Positions 8,991 to 17,585 of a stretch of 64,000 nucleotides of DNA are shown one piece after another. Within the stretch, counting starts at the first letter, position 1; every line of letters begins with the position of its first letter. The notes beneath the pieces were generated by a model, which worked only from the letters and a program-made list of their open reading frames with translations, had not been told where the DNA came from and did not search any database. Source of the stretch: Amnibacterium sp. CER49 (GTDB lineage Bacteria > Actinomycetota > Actinomycetes > Actinomycetales > Microbacteriaceae); NCBI RefSeq assembly GCF_029846255.1, contig NZ_JARVWQ010000001.1, positions 1,550,001 through 1,614,000 on the forward strand, read 5' to 3'. Both the position numbers and the translations under genes were made by a program.

Positions 8991-10208
8991 TCACTGGCTC
9001 TGGGACTGGGCCTGCTGCAGCGCCGCCGTGGGCGACGCCTTGCCGGTCAGGGCCGCCTGGACGGCGGTGTAGATCTTCGTGGCCGCCTTCGGCCAGTCCG
9101 GTCCGAGCTCACCGGTCCGCGCTCGGGCGGTCTTCGTCGTGGTCACGAAGGCCGCCACGTCCGAGTGGGTCTTCGCCCATGCGTCGGCCGAGACCTCGTT
9201 CGTCGGGACGTTGCCGGTGACTCCCGCGATGTACGTCTGCATGGACGGGGTGTTGAGGCAGCCGACGAACCTGCCTGCGAGCGCCATCGTGTCCTTGCTC
9301 TTCGTGAGCGGCACCGTGAACGCCTCCCCGCCGAGCGGCGCCACCGGCGCATCCCCGGTCCGCGTGGGGATCGGCACGCTGGCGAACTCGAGGCCCTTCG
9401 CTGCCTTGAGGGCCGGCAGCTGCCAGGGACCGTTGATCATCATCGCGGCCTTGCCGGCGATGAACTGGTTGTTCACATCCGCCTGGGCCCAGTTGATCGA
9501 GCTCTTCGACATCGAGCCGTCGTTCTGCAGGTCGAGGTCGAACTGCAGGGCCTGCGCGGCCTGCGGCGTCGCGATGTTCTTCTCGTCACCGCCGTTGGAC
9601 CAGAAGAAGGGCAGGAACTGCCACGTGCCCTCGTAGGTGTTGATGTTGCTCATCGCGAAGCCGTAGGTCTTGCCCTTGGTGAGCTTCTTCGCGGCCGCTC
9701 GCAGCTCGTCCCACGTCTTCGGCGGCGTCACGTTGGCAGCCTTCAGCATCTTGACGTTGTAGTAGAGCGCGATGGAGTTCGTCACCGGCTCGAGGCCGTA
9801 GAGCTTGCCCTTGTAGCTGCCGGCTGCGGTGACGGCCGGAACATCCCCCTTGCCGCTGAGGCCGTAGTCGGTCAGCGGCGACAGGGCGCCCGATGCTGCG
9901 ATCTGCTGGATGTCGGGGTTGTCGAGCATCAGCACGTCGGGCAGCGTGCGCGACGAGGCCTGCTGAAGGACCTTCGCGATGAGTCCCGCGCCGGCGACGT
10001 GGTTGATCGTGACCTTGGCGCCGACCTGCTTCGCGCACTTCTGATAGATCGGGTTGTAGTTCGCCTGGTAGTAGTCCTCGATCGTCAAGGACTTGCTGCC
10101 ACCCCCTGAGCCGGGTCCGGACCCTCCTGACCCGCTCGAGCATCCGGCGAGAGCCAGCGATGCGAGCGCTGCTCCCGCCAGGACGGCCACGGTCTTCGAC
10201 ATCTTCAT
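8991..10208 (-). CDS. Extracellular sugar-binding lipoprotein (ABC substrate-binding, family 1)
   Basis: 405 residues. The N-terminus MKMSKTVAVLAGAAL is a lipoprotein signal ending in the lipobox LAGC (Cys about 23), followed by a Ser/Gly-rich linker, so the protein is tethered outside the membrane. The body has the family-1 solute-binding fold, with YYNVKMLKAANVTPPKTWDEL near residue 150 and an Ala/Gln-rich C-terminus. AAGGAG at seven bases supports the ATG at 10208. It is the first gene of the uptake operon and the probable specificity determinant. The ligand cannot be read from sequence. The GH127 and ThuA neighbours suggest an arabinofuranoside or other oligosaccharide. Confidence 0.92.
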   Translation of the reverse strand: MKMSKTVAVLAGAALASLALAGCSSGSGGSGPGSGGGSKSLTIEDYYQANYNPIYQKCAKQVGAKVTINHVAGAGLIAKVLQQASSRTLPDVLMLDNPDIQQIAASGALSPLTDYGLSGKGDVPAVTAAGSYKGKLYGLEPVTNSIALYYNVKMLKAANVTPPKTWDELRAAAKKLTKGKTYGFAMSNINTYEGTWQFLPFFWSNGGDEKNIATPQAAQALQFDLDLQNDGSMSKSSINWAQADVNNQFIAGKAAMMINGPWQLPALKAAKGLEFASVPIPTRTGDAPVAPLGGEAFTVPLTKSKDTMALAGRFVGCLNTPSMQTYIAGVTGNVPTNEVSADAWAKTHSDVAAFVTTTKTARARTGELGPDWPKAATKIYTAVQAALTGKASPTAALQQAQSQSQ

Positions 10209-10250
10209 CGACGAGCTCCTTCGCTGCGTGGCCCTGCCGCCTGACTTCTG

Positions 10251-10264
10251 GTCAAGCGCTTGAC
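10251..10264. promoter_or_regulatory. LacI-type operator near the ABC operon
   Basis: GTCAAGCGCTTGAC is a perfect 14-base palindrome centred on AAGCGCTT, with the central CG step typical of LacI-family operators. It lies 43 bases upstream of the binding-protein start codon and is probably bound by the LacI protein encoded divergently. Confidence 0.75.
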
Positions 10265-10349
10265 CGCTGACTCAAAAGTGAGGCCGAAGTTCCTCGGTGA
10301 AGCTTCGGCAGGTGCTTGCGGGGGACTGTAGGCGACGAGCCGACGGCAG

Positions 10350-10363
10350 GTCAAGCGCTTTGA
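10350..10363. promoter_or_regulatory. Second LacI-type operator near the LacI gene
   Basis: GTCAAGCGCTTTGA repeats the core of the first site, with one extra T breaking perfect symmetry. It lies 57 bases upstream of the regulator's GTG and overlaps a possible -35 (TTGATG, 10360-10365), suggesting autorepression. The two sites are about 99 bases apart, so DNA looping is conceivable. Confidence 0.65.
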
Positions 10364-10419
10364 TGTCTCGGTTCGACTGTCATACTTCGTCAGGGGCGAG
10401 CACGAGAAGGGCATCGGAC

Positions 10420-11451
10420 GTGGCCACGATGCAGGAGGTCGCCGACCGGGCGAACGTCTCCATCTCCACGGTCTCGTTCGTGGTCAACGGCACGAAGCCG
10501 GTCGCTCCCGAGACCCGTCGCAAGATCCTGCAGGCCATCGACGACCTCGGGTACCGCCGCAACGCGATGGCGAGGGCGCTCGCGAGCAGGCGATCGCACA
10601 TCCTCTGTCTGCTGCTGCCCATCCTCGACCACGACCTCAGCTCGTTCATCGCGGCCGCCGCGGACGCCGCCAGAGACGCCGGCTACGACCTCATGCTCTG
10701 GCCCATGCGCAACAGCGAGGGCGCTCACGAGGTGGCCTCGGTGATCGAGGCCGGGATCGCCGACGGCATCCTGCTGCTCGAGGTGCAGCAGGACGACGAG
10801 CGGGTCACGAACCTCCGCTCCGACCAAGCCCCCTTCGCGCTCATCGGACGCACGCGCGATGTGTCCGGCGTCGACTACGTCGACATGGACTTCGAGCAGA
10901 CGACGCGCGACGTGGTCGACGAGCTCGCGGACCTCGGACACCGACACCTGACGCTGCTTCTGGAGGACTTCGCGGGCACTCCCCTCGCCGGCTACAGCCC
11001 GCCGGTTCGGGTCGAGCAGACCTTCCGCGAGGCGATCGCTCGGCGCGGCCTCATCGGCGCGGTCCTCAGGTCGCCGATCGGGCCGGATCAGGAGGACCTG
11101 TTGAGACGCATGGCCGAGGAGGCGCCGGACACGACCGCCGTCATCGGCATGCACGCGACAGCGCTCGCTCGCCTCGTCGGCTGGGCGCAGCGCCGAGGCG
11201 TACGGATCCCGGAGGACCTGTCCGTCGTCGGCATCAGCACGACGGGCGCGGTCGCGCTTCTCGAGCCTCCGATCACGAGATGGGACGGCCCCGGGGCGGA
11301 GATGGGGCGCCGCGCGACGGAAGCACTGATCCGCCGGCTGCGGGATCCGGAGTGCGCGCCCACCCAGCTTCTGATCCCCTGCCTCCGTCGTGAAGGCGCC
11401 TCGGTCGCGCCCCCCTCTCCGGGCAGGCGCGCGCTCGCTCCGTCCTCGTAA
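10420..11451 (+). CDS. LacI family transcriptional repressor of the sugar operon
   Basis: 343 residues. The helix-turn-helix is at the very N-terminus (MATMQEVADRANVSISTVS), with the hinge-helix region around residues 45-60. A periplasmic-binding-protein-like sensor domain follows, to about residue 330. The open frame starts 41 codons earlier. The GTG at 10420 gives the canonical LacI start and has AGAAGG nine bases upstream, so it is chosen. The gene is divergent from the ABC sugar operon, with two operator-like palindromes between. This implies control of that operon by the sugar or a metabolite. Confidence 0.93.
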   Translation: MATMQEVADRANVSISTVSFVVNGTKPVAPETRRKILQAIDDLGYRRNAMARALASRRSHILCLLLPILDHDLSSFIAAAADAARDAGYDLMLWPMRNSEGAHEVASVIEAGIADGILLLEVQQDDERVTNLRSDQAPFALIGRTRDVSGVDYVDMDFEQTTRDVVDELADLGHRHLTLLLEDFAGTPLAGYSPPVRVEQTFREAIARRGLIGAVLRSPIGPDQEDLLRRMAEEAPDTTAVIGMHATALARLVGWAQRRGVRIPEDLSVVGISTTGAVALLEPPITRWDGPGAEMGRRATEALIRRLRDPECAPTQLLIPCLRREGASVAPPSPGRRALAPSS

Positions 11452-11770
11452 GCGCTCGCGTCGGAGCGCGCCGACGATGCGGGTCCATGCGCTCGCTCGC
11501 CGCCGCTGAACACCGTTCGCCTGCTCCGCGGGCCAGAGCCATGCGCTTCAGCACAGTGGCGAGCGGCGAGTCGCAAGCGACGTCGTAAGCCGGCGTCGGC
11601 GCAACTCTGGAGCTCGCTCGGCTGTGGCGCCCCGGTGGAGATCCGGCTCCCGGCGCTCCGTCGTTCCTGCGCATCGCTCGGCATCGGCAGATCTGCCGAT
11701 GCGCGGGGGAGCGGGCACGGCTTGCAATGGTGCCGGCCGCGATCAGCGGCCCGGGCGCGGAGGAGGAACC
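11452..11770. other. Intergenic stretch, 319 bases, with one small hairpin and one palindrome
   Basis: No coding frame here has recognisable protein character. A short stem CGTCGG/CCGACG (11459-11464 and 11471-11476) directly after the LacI stop may terminate that gene. The only other structured element is the 22-base palindrome at 11681-11702, listed separately. Confidence 0.6.
11681..11702. promoter_or_regulatory. Perfect 22-base palindrome, candidate operator (site A)
   Basis: GCATCGGCAGA is followed directly by its reverse complement TCTGCCGATGC. It lies 68 bases before the next start codon. The 18-base core ATCGGCAGATCTGCCGAT recurs with a single change upstream of the second dehydrogenase gene at 13818-13835. 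This argues for a shared regulator that is not encoded in the window. Confidence 0.7.
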
Positions 11771-12532
11771 ATGGCGAGCAGAGGGACGCAGGCGTTGCAC
11801 GTCGGACTCGGGGCCTTCAGCCTCGCGCTCGGCGCCGCGCCCCTGGTCGCTCCGCGGGCGGTGGCGCGGGTCGCCGGGCTCAGCACGCGTCCGCCTGTGC
11901 GCGGCGTGCTGCGGGCGGTCGGCGTCCGCGAGCTCGCCGTCGGCACCGGGCTGCTCGCGACGAGACGGCCCGCCTGGCTCTGGGCCCGCGTGGCGCAGGA
12001 CGTGATCGACGTGCCGCTCGCCTCCGTCACGACCGTGAGGAAGTCCGGCGGGGAGCGTGCGCGGATGGCGCGCGTGACCGCCTTCCTCGTCGCGGTCACG
12101 GCGGCCGACGTGGCGGCAGCGATCCGGGCGACCCGCTCCGCTACGGGCGCCCACAGCGAGGAGAGGAGACGGCAGATGGTGTTCAAGGCAGCGGTGACGA
12201 TCCGGCTCGAGGAGGCGGAGGTGCGGTCCCGGTTGCCGGAGGCCGACCCGCCCCTGTCGACGGAGGCGACGGTGACCTTCGCCCCCGCGCCCGGTGGGCG
12301 CGGCACGGAGGTGCGGGCGGTGCTCGACAAGGGCTCGGGCGGCCCGGTCGGCAAGGCCGTCGGAGCCGTCACCGGCACCGACCCGGGGCGGCAGCTCTCG
12401 GACGCGATCCGCCGGTTCAAGCAGGTGCTCGAGACCGGTGAGGTCGTGCGGTCGGAGGGCAGCCCGGAGGGCACGAGCGCTCCGCGCACCCGCAAGCAGC
12501 GCAGCGCCGAACCGGTGGGCGCGAAGTCCTAG
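11771..12532 (+). CDS. Membrane protein with C-terminal SRPBCC (cyclase-like) segment
   Basis: 253 residues. Residues 1-120 contain about three or four hydrophobic stretches ([20 protein letters not shown] and later ones) in the pattern of small actinobacterial integral proteins annotated as cyclases. Residues 135-240 resemble the end of an SRPBCC polyketide-cyclase/START-like domain, including [12 protein letters not shown] and [12 protein letters not shown], a string commonly seen in that group. The SRPBCC part looks shorter than a full domain. The ATG at 11771 has AGGAGG four bases upstream. It ends 34 bases before the dehydrogenase gene, so the two are probably co-transcribed from the promoter next to palindrome A. 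Function is unknown. Confidence 0.7.
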   Translation: MASRGTQALHVGLGAFSLALGAAPLVAPRAVARVAGLSTRPPVRGVLRAVGVRELAVGTGLLATRRPAWLWARVAQDVIDVPLASVTTVRKSGGERARMARVTAFLVAVTAADVAAAIRATRSATGAHSEERRRQMVFKAAVTIRLEEAEVRSRLPEADPPLSTEATVTFAPAPGGRGTEVRAVLDKGSGGPVGKAVGAVTGTDPGRQLSDAIRRFKQVLETGEVVRSEGSPEGTSAPRTRKQRSAEPVGAKS

Positions 12533-12566
12533 CGCCGGCAGGCGAGGAAGAGCGAAGGAGGAGAAC

Positions 12567-13739
12567 GTGCGAGCGAACTGCTGGATGGGCCGGACGAGCG
12601 TCGAGGTGCGGGACGTCCCGGATCCCACGATCCTGAACGAGCGGGACGCGATCGTGAAGATCACGTCGACCGCGATCTGCGGGTCGGACCTGCACCTCTA
12701 CGACGGGTTCATCCCGACGATGGAGAAGGGCGACGTGCTCGGGCACGAGTTCATGGGCGAGGTCGTCGAGGTGGGGAGCGGGGTCGGCGACCTGCGTCCG
12801 GGGGACCGGGTCGTGGTGCCCTTCCCGATCGCGTGCGGCGCCTGCAACGCCTGCGCCGCGGGGCTCTACTCCGTGTGCGAGAACTCGAACCCGAACGCGG
12901 GCATGGCCGAGAAGCTGTGGGGGTATGCAGGTGCCGGCATCTTCGGCTACTCCCACCTCACGGGCGGGTTCGCCGGCGGCCAGGCGCAGTACGCGCGGGT
13001 GCCCTTCGCGGACGTCGGGCCGATCAAGATCGAGAACGACCTGCCGGACGAGAAGGTGCTGTTCCTCTCCGACATCTTCCCCACCGGCTTCATGGGCGCG
13101 GAGATGTGCGACATCACGGGCGGCGAGGTGATCGCGGTCTGGGGCGCCGGCCCCGTCGGCCTGCTCGCGATGGCGAGCGCGCGCCTGCTGGGCGCCGAGC
13201 GGGTCATCGCGATCGACCGCTTCGACTACCGCCTGCAGAAGGCCGCGGCCGAGGTGGGCGCGGAGACCATCGACTACGAGAAGGTCGACGTCGAGGAGGT
13301 GCTGAAGGACCTCACCGCTGGTCGCGGGCCCGACGCGTGCATCGACGCGGTCGGCATGGAGGCGCACACGGACCTCGCGCCGCTGCAGCTCTACGACCGC
13401 GCCAAGCAGGCGGTGCGGGCGGAGACGGACCGCGGGCCCGCCCTGCGGCAGGCGATCACCTCGTGCCGCAACGGCGGCACCGTGTCCGTGATCGGCGTCT
13501 ACGGAGGCCTGATGGACAAGTTCCCCGTCGGATCCTGGATGAACCGCGGCATCACGATGCGTACCGGCCAGTGCCACGTGCAGCGGTACACCCGTCCGCT
13601 GCTCGACCGCATCGAGCGCGGGGAGATCGACCCGAGCTTCGTGATCTCGCACCGGCTGCCGCTCGAGGAGGCGCCGCGGGGCTACGAGATCTTCAAGCAG
13701 AAGCAGGACGAGTGCACGAAGGTCGTGCTCTCGGCCTGA
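12567..13739 (+). CDS. Zinc-dependent alcohol dehydrogenase, glutathione-independent formaldehyde dehydrogenase-like
   Basis: 390 residues of the medium-chain dehydrogenase family. [14 protein letters not shown] supplies the first catalytic-zinc Cys and [12 protein letters not shown] the His-Glu. A cysteine cluster near residues 92-107 ([15 protein letters not shown]) binds the structural zinc. [12 protein letters not shown] near residue 193 is the NAD loop. [11 protein letters not shown] and the long mid-chain insert resemble Pseudomonas-type formaldehyde dehydrogenase. The true aldehyde or alcohol substrate is unproven. The GTG at 12567 has GAAGGAGGAG upstream and gives the canonical MRANCWMG start. 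It follows the SRPBCC gene closely and has a strong terminator after it. Confidence 0.9.
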   Translation: MRANCWMGRTSVEVRDVPDPTILNERDAIVKITSTAICGSDLHLYDGFIPTMEKGDVLGHEFMGEVVEVGSGVGDLRPGDRVVVPFPIACGACNACAAGLYSVCENSNPNAGMAEKLWGYAGAGIFGYSHLTGGFAGGQAQYARVPFADVGPIKIENDLPDEKVLFLSDIFPTGFMGAEMCDITGGEVIAVWGAGPVGLLAMASARLLGAERVIAIDRFDYRLQKAAAEVGAETIDYEKVDVEEVLKDLTAGRGPDACIDAVGMEAHTDLAPLQLYDRAKQAVRAETDRGPALRQAITSCRNGGTVSVIGVYGGLMDKFPVGSWMNRGITMRTGQCHVQRYTRPLLDRIERGEIDPSFVISHRLPLEEAPRGYEIFKQKQDECTKVVLSA

Positions 13740-13748
13740 TCGCGGGAC

Positions 13749-13795
13749 CACAGGCAGCGGCGCAGTCCGGGGAACCAGGACCGCCGCTGCCTGTG
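13749..13795 (+). terminator. Terminator hairpin after first dehydrogenase gene
   Basis: CACAGGCAGCGGCG (13749-13762) is exactly complementary to CGCCGCTGCCTGTG (13782-13795). The loop holds a further GTCC/GGAC pairing. It begins nine bases after the stop codon. No T-run follows. Confidence 0.75.
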
Positions 13796-13811
13796 CGTGC
13801 GCTGACCGGGC

Positions 13812-13835
13812 GCCGATATCGGCAGGTCTGCCGAT
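13812..13835. promoter_or_regulatory. Candidate operator (site B), three half-sites
   Basis: ATCGGCAGGTCTGCCGAT (13818-13835) differs from the core of site A by one central base. An overlapping perfect palindrome GCCGATATCGGC (13812-13823) adds a third half-site. It lies 108 bases upstream of the second dehydrogenase start codon and just after the terminator of the first unit. Confidence 0.7.
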
Positions 13836-13943
13836 GCGCCGGCCCGTACCCGGCCCCTGTGATGGGAGGACCGCGGCGGGGATCCGACCGCGGTGGTGCG
13901 TGTCGTCCGGCACCGCGCCGATCGTCTTCGAAGGGAGAGCGTC

Positions 13944-15095
13944 ATGAAAGCCGTCGTCTACGAGGGGCCGCGCAAGGTGACCGTCAAGGACGTCCCGGAC
14001 GCCCGGATCGAGCGCCCGACCGACGCGCTCGTGCGGATCACGACCACGAACATCTGCGGGTCGGACCTGCACATGTACGAGGGCCGCACCGACTTCGAGA
14101 CCGGCCGCTGGTTCGGCCACGAGAACATGGGCGAGGTGATCGAGGTCGGTGACGGCGTCGACAAGCTGAAGGTGGGCGACCGCGTCGTCATGCCCTTCAA
14201 CGTCGCCTGCGGGCACTGCAAGAACTGCGAGCGGGGCCTCACCAACTACTGCCTCACGGCGCAGCCGGAGCAGGCGATGGCAGGGGCCGCGTACGGCTTC
14301 GCCGACATGGGGCCGTGGGCCGGCGGCCAGGCCGAGCTGCTGCGGGTGCCGTGGGCCGACTTCAACTGTCTCCGGCTCGGCGAGGACGCGGACGAGCGGT
14401 CGACCGACTACGTGATGCTCGCCGACATCTTCCCCACCGGGTACCACGCGACCGAGCTCGCCGAGGTGAAGCCGGGCGATCAGACCGTGATCTACGGGGC
14501 GGGTCCCGTCGGCCTGATGGCCGCGCTGTCCGCGACGATCCGGGGCGCGAGCAAGGTCATGGTCGTCGACCGTCAGCCGGACCGGCTCGCCCTGGCGGAG
14601 TCCATCGGCGCGATCGCGATCGACGACTCGAAGGTCGACCCGGTGCAGGCCGTGCTGGAGCAGACCATGGGGCTCGGCGCCGACAACGGCTGCGAGTGCG
14701 TGGGCTACCAGGCCCACGACCCGAGCGGCGAGGAGCACCCGAACCTCACCATGAACCGGCTCGTCGGCTCGGTGCGGTTCACGGGCAAGATCGGCACGGT
14801 CGGCGTCTTCGTGCCACAGGATCCGGGCGCCACGGACCAGCTCGCGAAGCAGGGGCAGATCGCGTTCGACTTCGGGATGTTCTGGTTCAAGGGTCAGCAC
14901 ATCGGCAGCGGTCAGGCGCCCGTGAAGCGCTACAACCGGCAGCTGCGCGACCTGATCGCGGCCGGCAAGGCGACGCCGTCGTTCATCGTCAGCCACGAGA
15001 TCCCGCTCGAGGGAGCGCCGGACGCCTATCAGCACTTCGACGCGCGCGACGACGGCTGGACGAAGGTCGTGATGAAGCCCGGGATGGCGGCCTGA
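13944..15095 (+). CDS. Zinc-dependent alcohol dehydrogenase, second paralogue
   Basis: 383 residues, the same family as the gene before it but clearly diverged. TTNICGSDLHMYEG and GHENMGEVIEVG give the catalytic zinc ligands, CGHCKNCERGLTNYC the structural zinc site, and IYGAGPVGLMAA the NAD loop. IFPTGYHATEL matches the [11 protein letters not shown] region of the paralogue. It probably oxidises a small aldehyde or alcohol with NAD, with substrate unknown. The ATG has AAGGGAGAG upstream. It has its own upstream palindrome (site B). Two such genes under matching sites suggest joint induction, perhaps by aldehyde stress. Confidence 0.9.
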   Translation: MKAVVYEGPRKVTVKDVPDARIERPTDALVRITTTNICGSDLHMYEGRTDFETGRWFGHENMGEVIEVGDGVDKLKVGDRVVMPFNVACGHCKNCERGLTNYCLTAQPEQAMAGAAYGFADMGPWAGGQAELLRVPWADFNCLRLGEDADERSTDYVMLADIFPTGYHATELAEVKPGDQTVIYGAGPVGLMAALSATIRGASKVMVVDRQPDRLALAESIGAIAIDDSKVDPVQAVLEQTMGLGADNGCECVGYQAHDPSGEEHPNLTMNRLVGSVRFTGKIGTVGVFVPQDPGATDQLAKQGQIAFDFGMFWFKGQHIGSGQAPVKRYNRQLRDLIAAGKATPSFIVSHEIPLEGAPDAYQHFDARDDGWTKVVMKPGMAA

Positions 15096-15102
15096 TGCCG
15101 TC

Positions 15103-15146
15103 GGGGCGCCTCGACGCGGCGGCCGACCGTCAGGTCGAGGCGCCCC
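15103..15146 (+). terminator. Hairpin between dehydrogenase gene and DUF2254 gene
   Basis: GGGGCGCCTCGAC (15103-15115) pairs perfectly with GTCGAGGCGCCCC (15134-15146) across 18 bases. It starts seven bases after the dehydrogenase stop codon and ends one base before the DUF2254 GTG. It can act as a terminator for the first gene and also fold the ribosome-binding region of the second. Confidence 0.65.
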
Positions 15147-15147
15147 G

Positions 15148-16404
15148 GTGACCGGCCGACGGCACCTGAGGGCGTACCGGCGGCGGGCGAACAGCCTGTG
15201 GCTGGTCCCCCTGTTCTGCATCCTGGCCGCAGCGGTCGCTGCGGCGCTCACGCTCGCGCTCGACGGCATCGTGGGGTACGACCGGCTGCCGCAGGGTGTG
15301 CTGGGGACGCCGAGCGCGGCCCAGACGATCCTCAGCACGGCCGCGTCGTCGATGCTGACCCTGACGACGATCGTGCTGACGGTGATGACGCTCGGCGTCC
15401 AGCTCGCGATGCAGCAGTTCTCCCCGCGCATCGTGCGGGCGCTGCTCGACGACCGCCGCAGCCAGCTGGCGCACGGCCTCTTCGCCGGGACGTTCCTCTT
15501 CTGCATGGTCGCCGTGGCGAAGGTGAACGACAAGGGATCGACGGGCCACTCGGTGCCGAGCGTGACCGTCGCGTTCGCCTACCTGCTGCTGCTCGCCAGC
15601 CTCGTCACGCTCGTCGCCTACGTCCATCACGCGGGGCAGTCGCTCCGTGTCGCGGGGCTGGTCGATCTCGTGGGCGACAACCTGCAGGCGGAGATCGAGC
15701 GGTCGTTCCCGGAGCAGGGCGCCGCGCCGATCGAGGAGGGCGCCGTCCCCGCGCGAGAGGCGGGGGTCGTGGTGCTGCTCGACGTCGAGGGGCTCGTCGA
15801 GCTGGCCCGGCGCTCCGACGACTGCATCGAGATGCTCGTCATGGTCGGCGACTTCGTCCCTCGGGGCGCCCCGCTCCTGCGCAGCCGACGCGGGAGGACG
15901 CTCGACGGGGCGGCGATCCGGCGGCTGGTCCTGTTCGACAACGCGCGCAGCCACATCGGGGATGCCGCGTACGGCTTCCGCAAGCTCGTCGACATCACCG
16001 AGCGCAGCATCGCCTCCAGCCCGCACGACGACCCCGCGACCGCGGTGCAGGCGGTCGACCGGCTGCACGACGCGGTGCGGCAGCTCTGCTTCCGCCGCCT
16101 CCCGGATGCGGAGCATCACGACGGGGGCGGGAGTCTGCGTCTCGTGACCCGGGAGCTCTCGTGGGACGGGTACGTCACGATCGCCTTCGGCGAGGCGGTC
16201 GTGCTCGGGGCCTCGTCACCGCTCGTCGCGCGGCGCCTGCTCGCCGCGTTCGACGACCTCGTGGCGGTGGCGCCGCCCGAGCGCCGCGCTCCGCTCGAGG
16301 AGCAGCGGCGTCGGCTGATCGCGAAGGTCCGGGAGGAGGACATCCCGCTGGTTCCCGACGTGCAGGGCCTCGGTTCGGGCTCGGACCTCAGGGGCAGGGG
16401 ATGA
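15148..16404 (+). CDS. DUF2254 family membrane protein
   Basis: 418 residues. The N-terminal half has four hydrophobic segments (about residues 18-40, 60-85, 108-130 and 136-160), including the family string TLTTIVLTVMTLGVQLAMQQFSPR. The C-terminal 240 residues form a soluble domain presumably on one side of the membrane. The function of the family is unknown. The GTG at 15148 lies directly after a hairpin that would occlude its weak GAGG ribosome site, so either translation is regulated or the true start is slightly different. It ends ten bases from the convergent LuxR gene. Confidence 0.85.
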   Translation: MTGRRHLRAYRRRANSLWLVPLFCILAAAVAAALTLALDGIVGYDRLPQGVLGTPSAAQTILSTAASSMLTLTTIVLTVMTLGVQLAMQQFSPRIVRALLDDRRSQLAHGLFAGTFLFCMVAVAKVNDKGSTGHSVPSVTVAFAYLLLLASLVTLVAYVHHAGQSLRVAGLVDLVGDNLQAEIERSFPEQGAAPIEEGAVPAREAGVVVLLDVEGLVELARRSDDCIEMLVMVGDFVPRGAPLLRSRRGRTLDGAAIRRLVLFDNARSHIGDAAYGFRKLVDITERSIASSPHDDPATAVQAVDRLHDAVRQLCFRRLPDAEHHDGGGSLRLVTRELSWDGYVTIAFGEAVVLGASSPLVARRLLAAFDDLVAVAPPERRAPLEEQRRRLIAKVREEDIPLVPDVQGLGSGSDLRGRG

Positions 16405-16414
16405 CGGTCGGCGC

Positions 16415-17461
16415 TCAGCCCCGAGCGGTCGGGGGGACGTAGAGGCCCTCCCGCTGCGCATGCACGGCTGCGTGGGTGCGGGTCGGAGAGCCGAGCTTCG
16501 CGAGGATGTGCTCCACGTGGGTCGCGACGGTCCGCGCGGTCACGACGAGCTGCCGGGCGATCTGCTGGTTCGAGAAGCCGTCGACCATCATCCCCAGCAC
16601 CTCGAGCTCGCGCGCGGTCAGCCCGTGGAGCGGACCGGCCGGGGAGAGGAGCACGACGCCCACCAGGCTCGGGAACGGCGCGCTCGTCACGGTCAGATAC
16701 GTGGCACGCACGTGACCCGTGCTCCCGTCGTGGGCGGTGTGCGGCCAGAGGAAGGTCAGGTGCATCTCCTGGGAGAGCAGTCGTGCGCGGACCGTGTCGA
16801 GGATCGCCGAGTGCGCTGCGAGCAGCTCGTGCCCGGGCAGTCCAGGCAGCGCCTCGGTCCGCTCGTGGTCGAGCAGCAGGACGCCGGCGAACGCGTCCCC
16901 GACCAGCCGGCTTGCCGCCGTGAGCGAGGTGAGCGGATCGATGCCGTGCGCCAGCAGCTCGGACACGCTCGCGAGGGCGATCCGTGCGGCGGCTGCCGGA
17001 GGCTCCGGGTCCACGGAGAGCACGGTGAGGAACCCGATGTGGCGGCCGCCCGGCTCGAAGAGGGCGACCGAGAGCGCCTCGCCGAGCCCGGCGGGGAGCA
17101 GGCACTCGGACCACGTACGCAGCTCCGACGCCGGGTAGGTCAGGTCGGAGACGCTGAGCGGCGGCTGGTGCCGGTTGACGCCCGTCAGCGCGATGTCGTG
17201 GGCCATCCGTGGCCCGCTCAGGTAGTCGACGATCCCATCGTCCAGACCGGTGCTGGCGAGGGACACGTAGCGGTTGCCGTCGAGCCCCGCGATCCACGCG
17301 GCGTCGAACGGGACGAGCTGCCCGAGGGCCAGCAGCATCCCGTGGGCGCGGTCGGCCAGCGGACCCGCCGTCGAGGCGAGCCAGGCCAGCTCGGCTTCCG
17401 CGTGGATGGCGATGTCGCGCTCCCCGGGCGGCACGACATCGCGGACCGCCCTGAGGTCCAT
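16415..17461 (-). CDS. LuxR family transcriptional regulator
   Basis: 348 residues. The C-terminal LuxR/GerE helix-turn-helix is clear: LTARELEVLGMMVDGFSN, then QQIARQLVVTARTVATHVEH (residues about 275-335). The N-terminal 260 residues look like a GAF/PAS-like sensor with no receiver aspartate motif, so this is probably not a classical two-component response regulator. The ATG at 17461 gives MDLRAVRDV. No ribosome site is visible before it, so the start is the least certain point. Target genes are not evident from context. Confidence 0.85.
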   Translation of the reverse strand: MDLRAVRDVVPPGERDIAIHAEAELAWLASTAGPLADRAHGMLLALGQLVPFDAAWIAGLDGNRYVSLASTGLDDGIVDYLSGPRMAHDIALTGVNRHQPPLSVSDLTYPASELRTWSECLLPAGLGEALSVALFEPGGRHIGFLTVLSVDPEPPAAAARIALASVSELLAHGIDPLTSLTAASRLVGDAFAGVLLLDHERTEALPGLPGHELLAAHSAILDTVRARLLSQEMHLTFLWPHTAHDGSTGHVRATYLTVTSAPFPSLVGVVLLSPAGPLHGLTARELEVLGMMVDGFSNQQIARQLVVTARTVATHVEHILAKLGSPTRTHAAVHAQREGLYVPPTARG

Positions 17462-17585
17462 GGTGGAGCAGAGGAGGGGACCGGTAAGGGGTTGCGTCCG
17501 GCTGCCCGGCTGTGCATGGGCGACCGCCGGTGCCGCAGGCTCGGCGGTCCTGCTCGAGGGGTGTGCCGCGGTCGCGTTCCGCCGG

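Noticed and set aside
12417-15533. 1038-codon minus-strand frame
   Set aside because: An antisense shadow of the two dehydrogenase genes, rich in His, Arg, Asp and Val without motifs.
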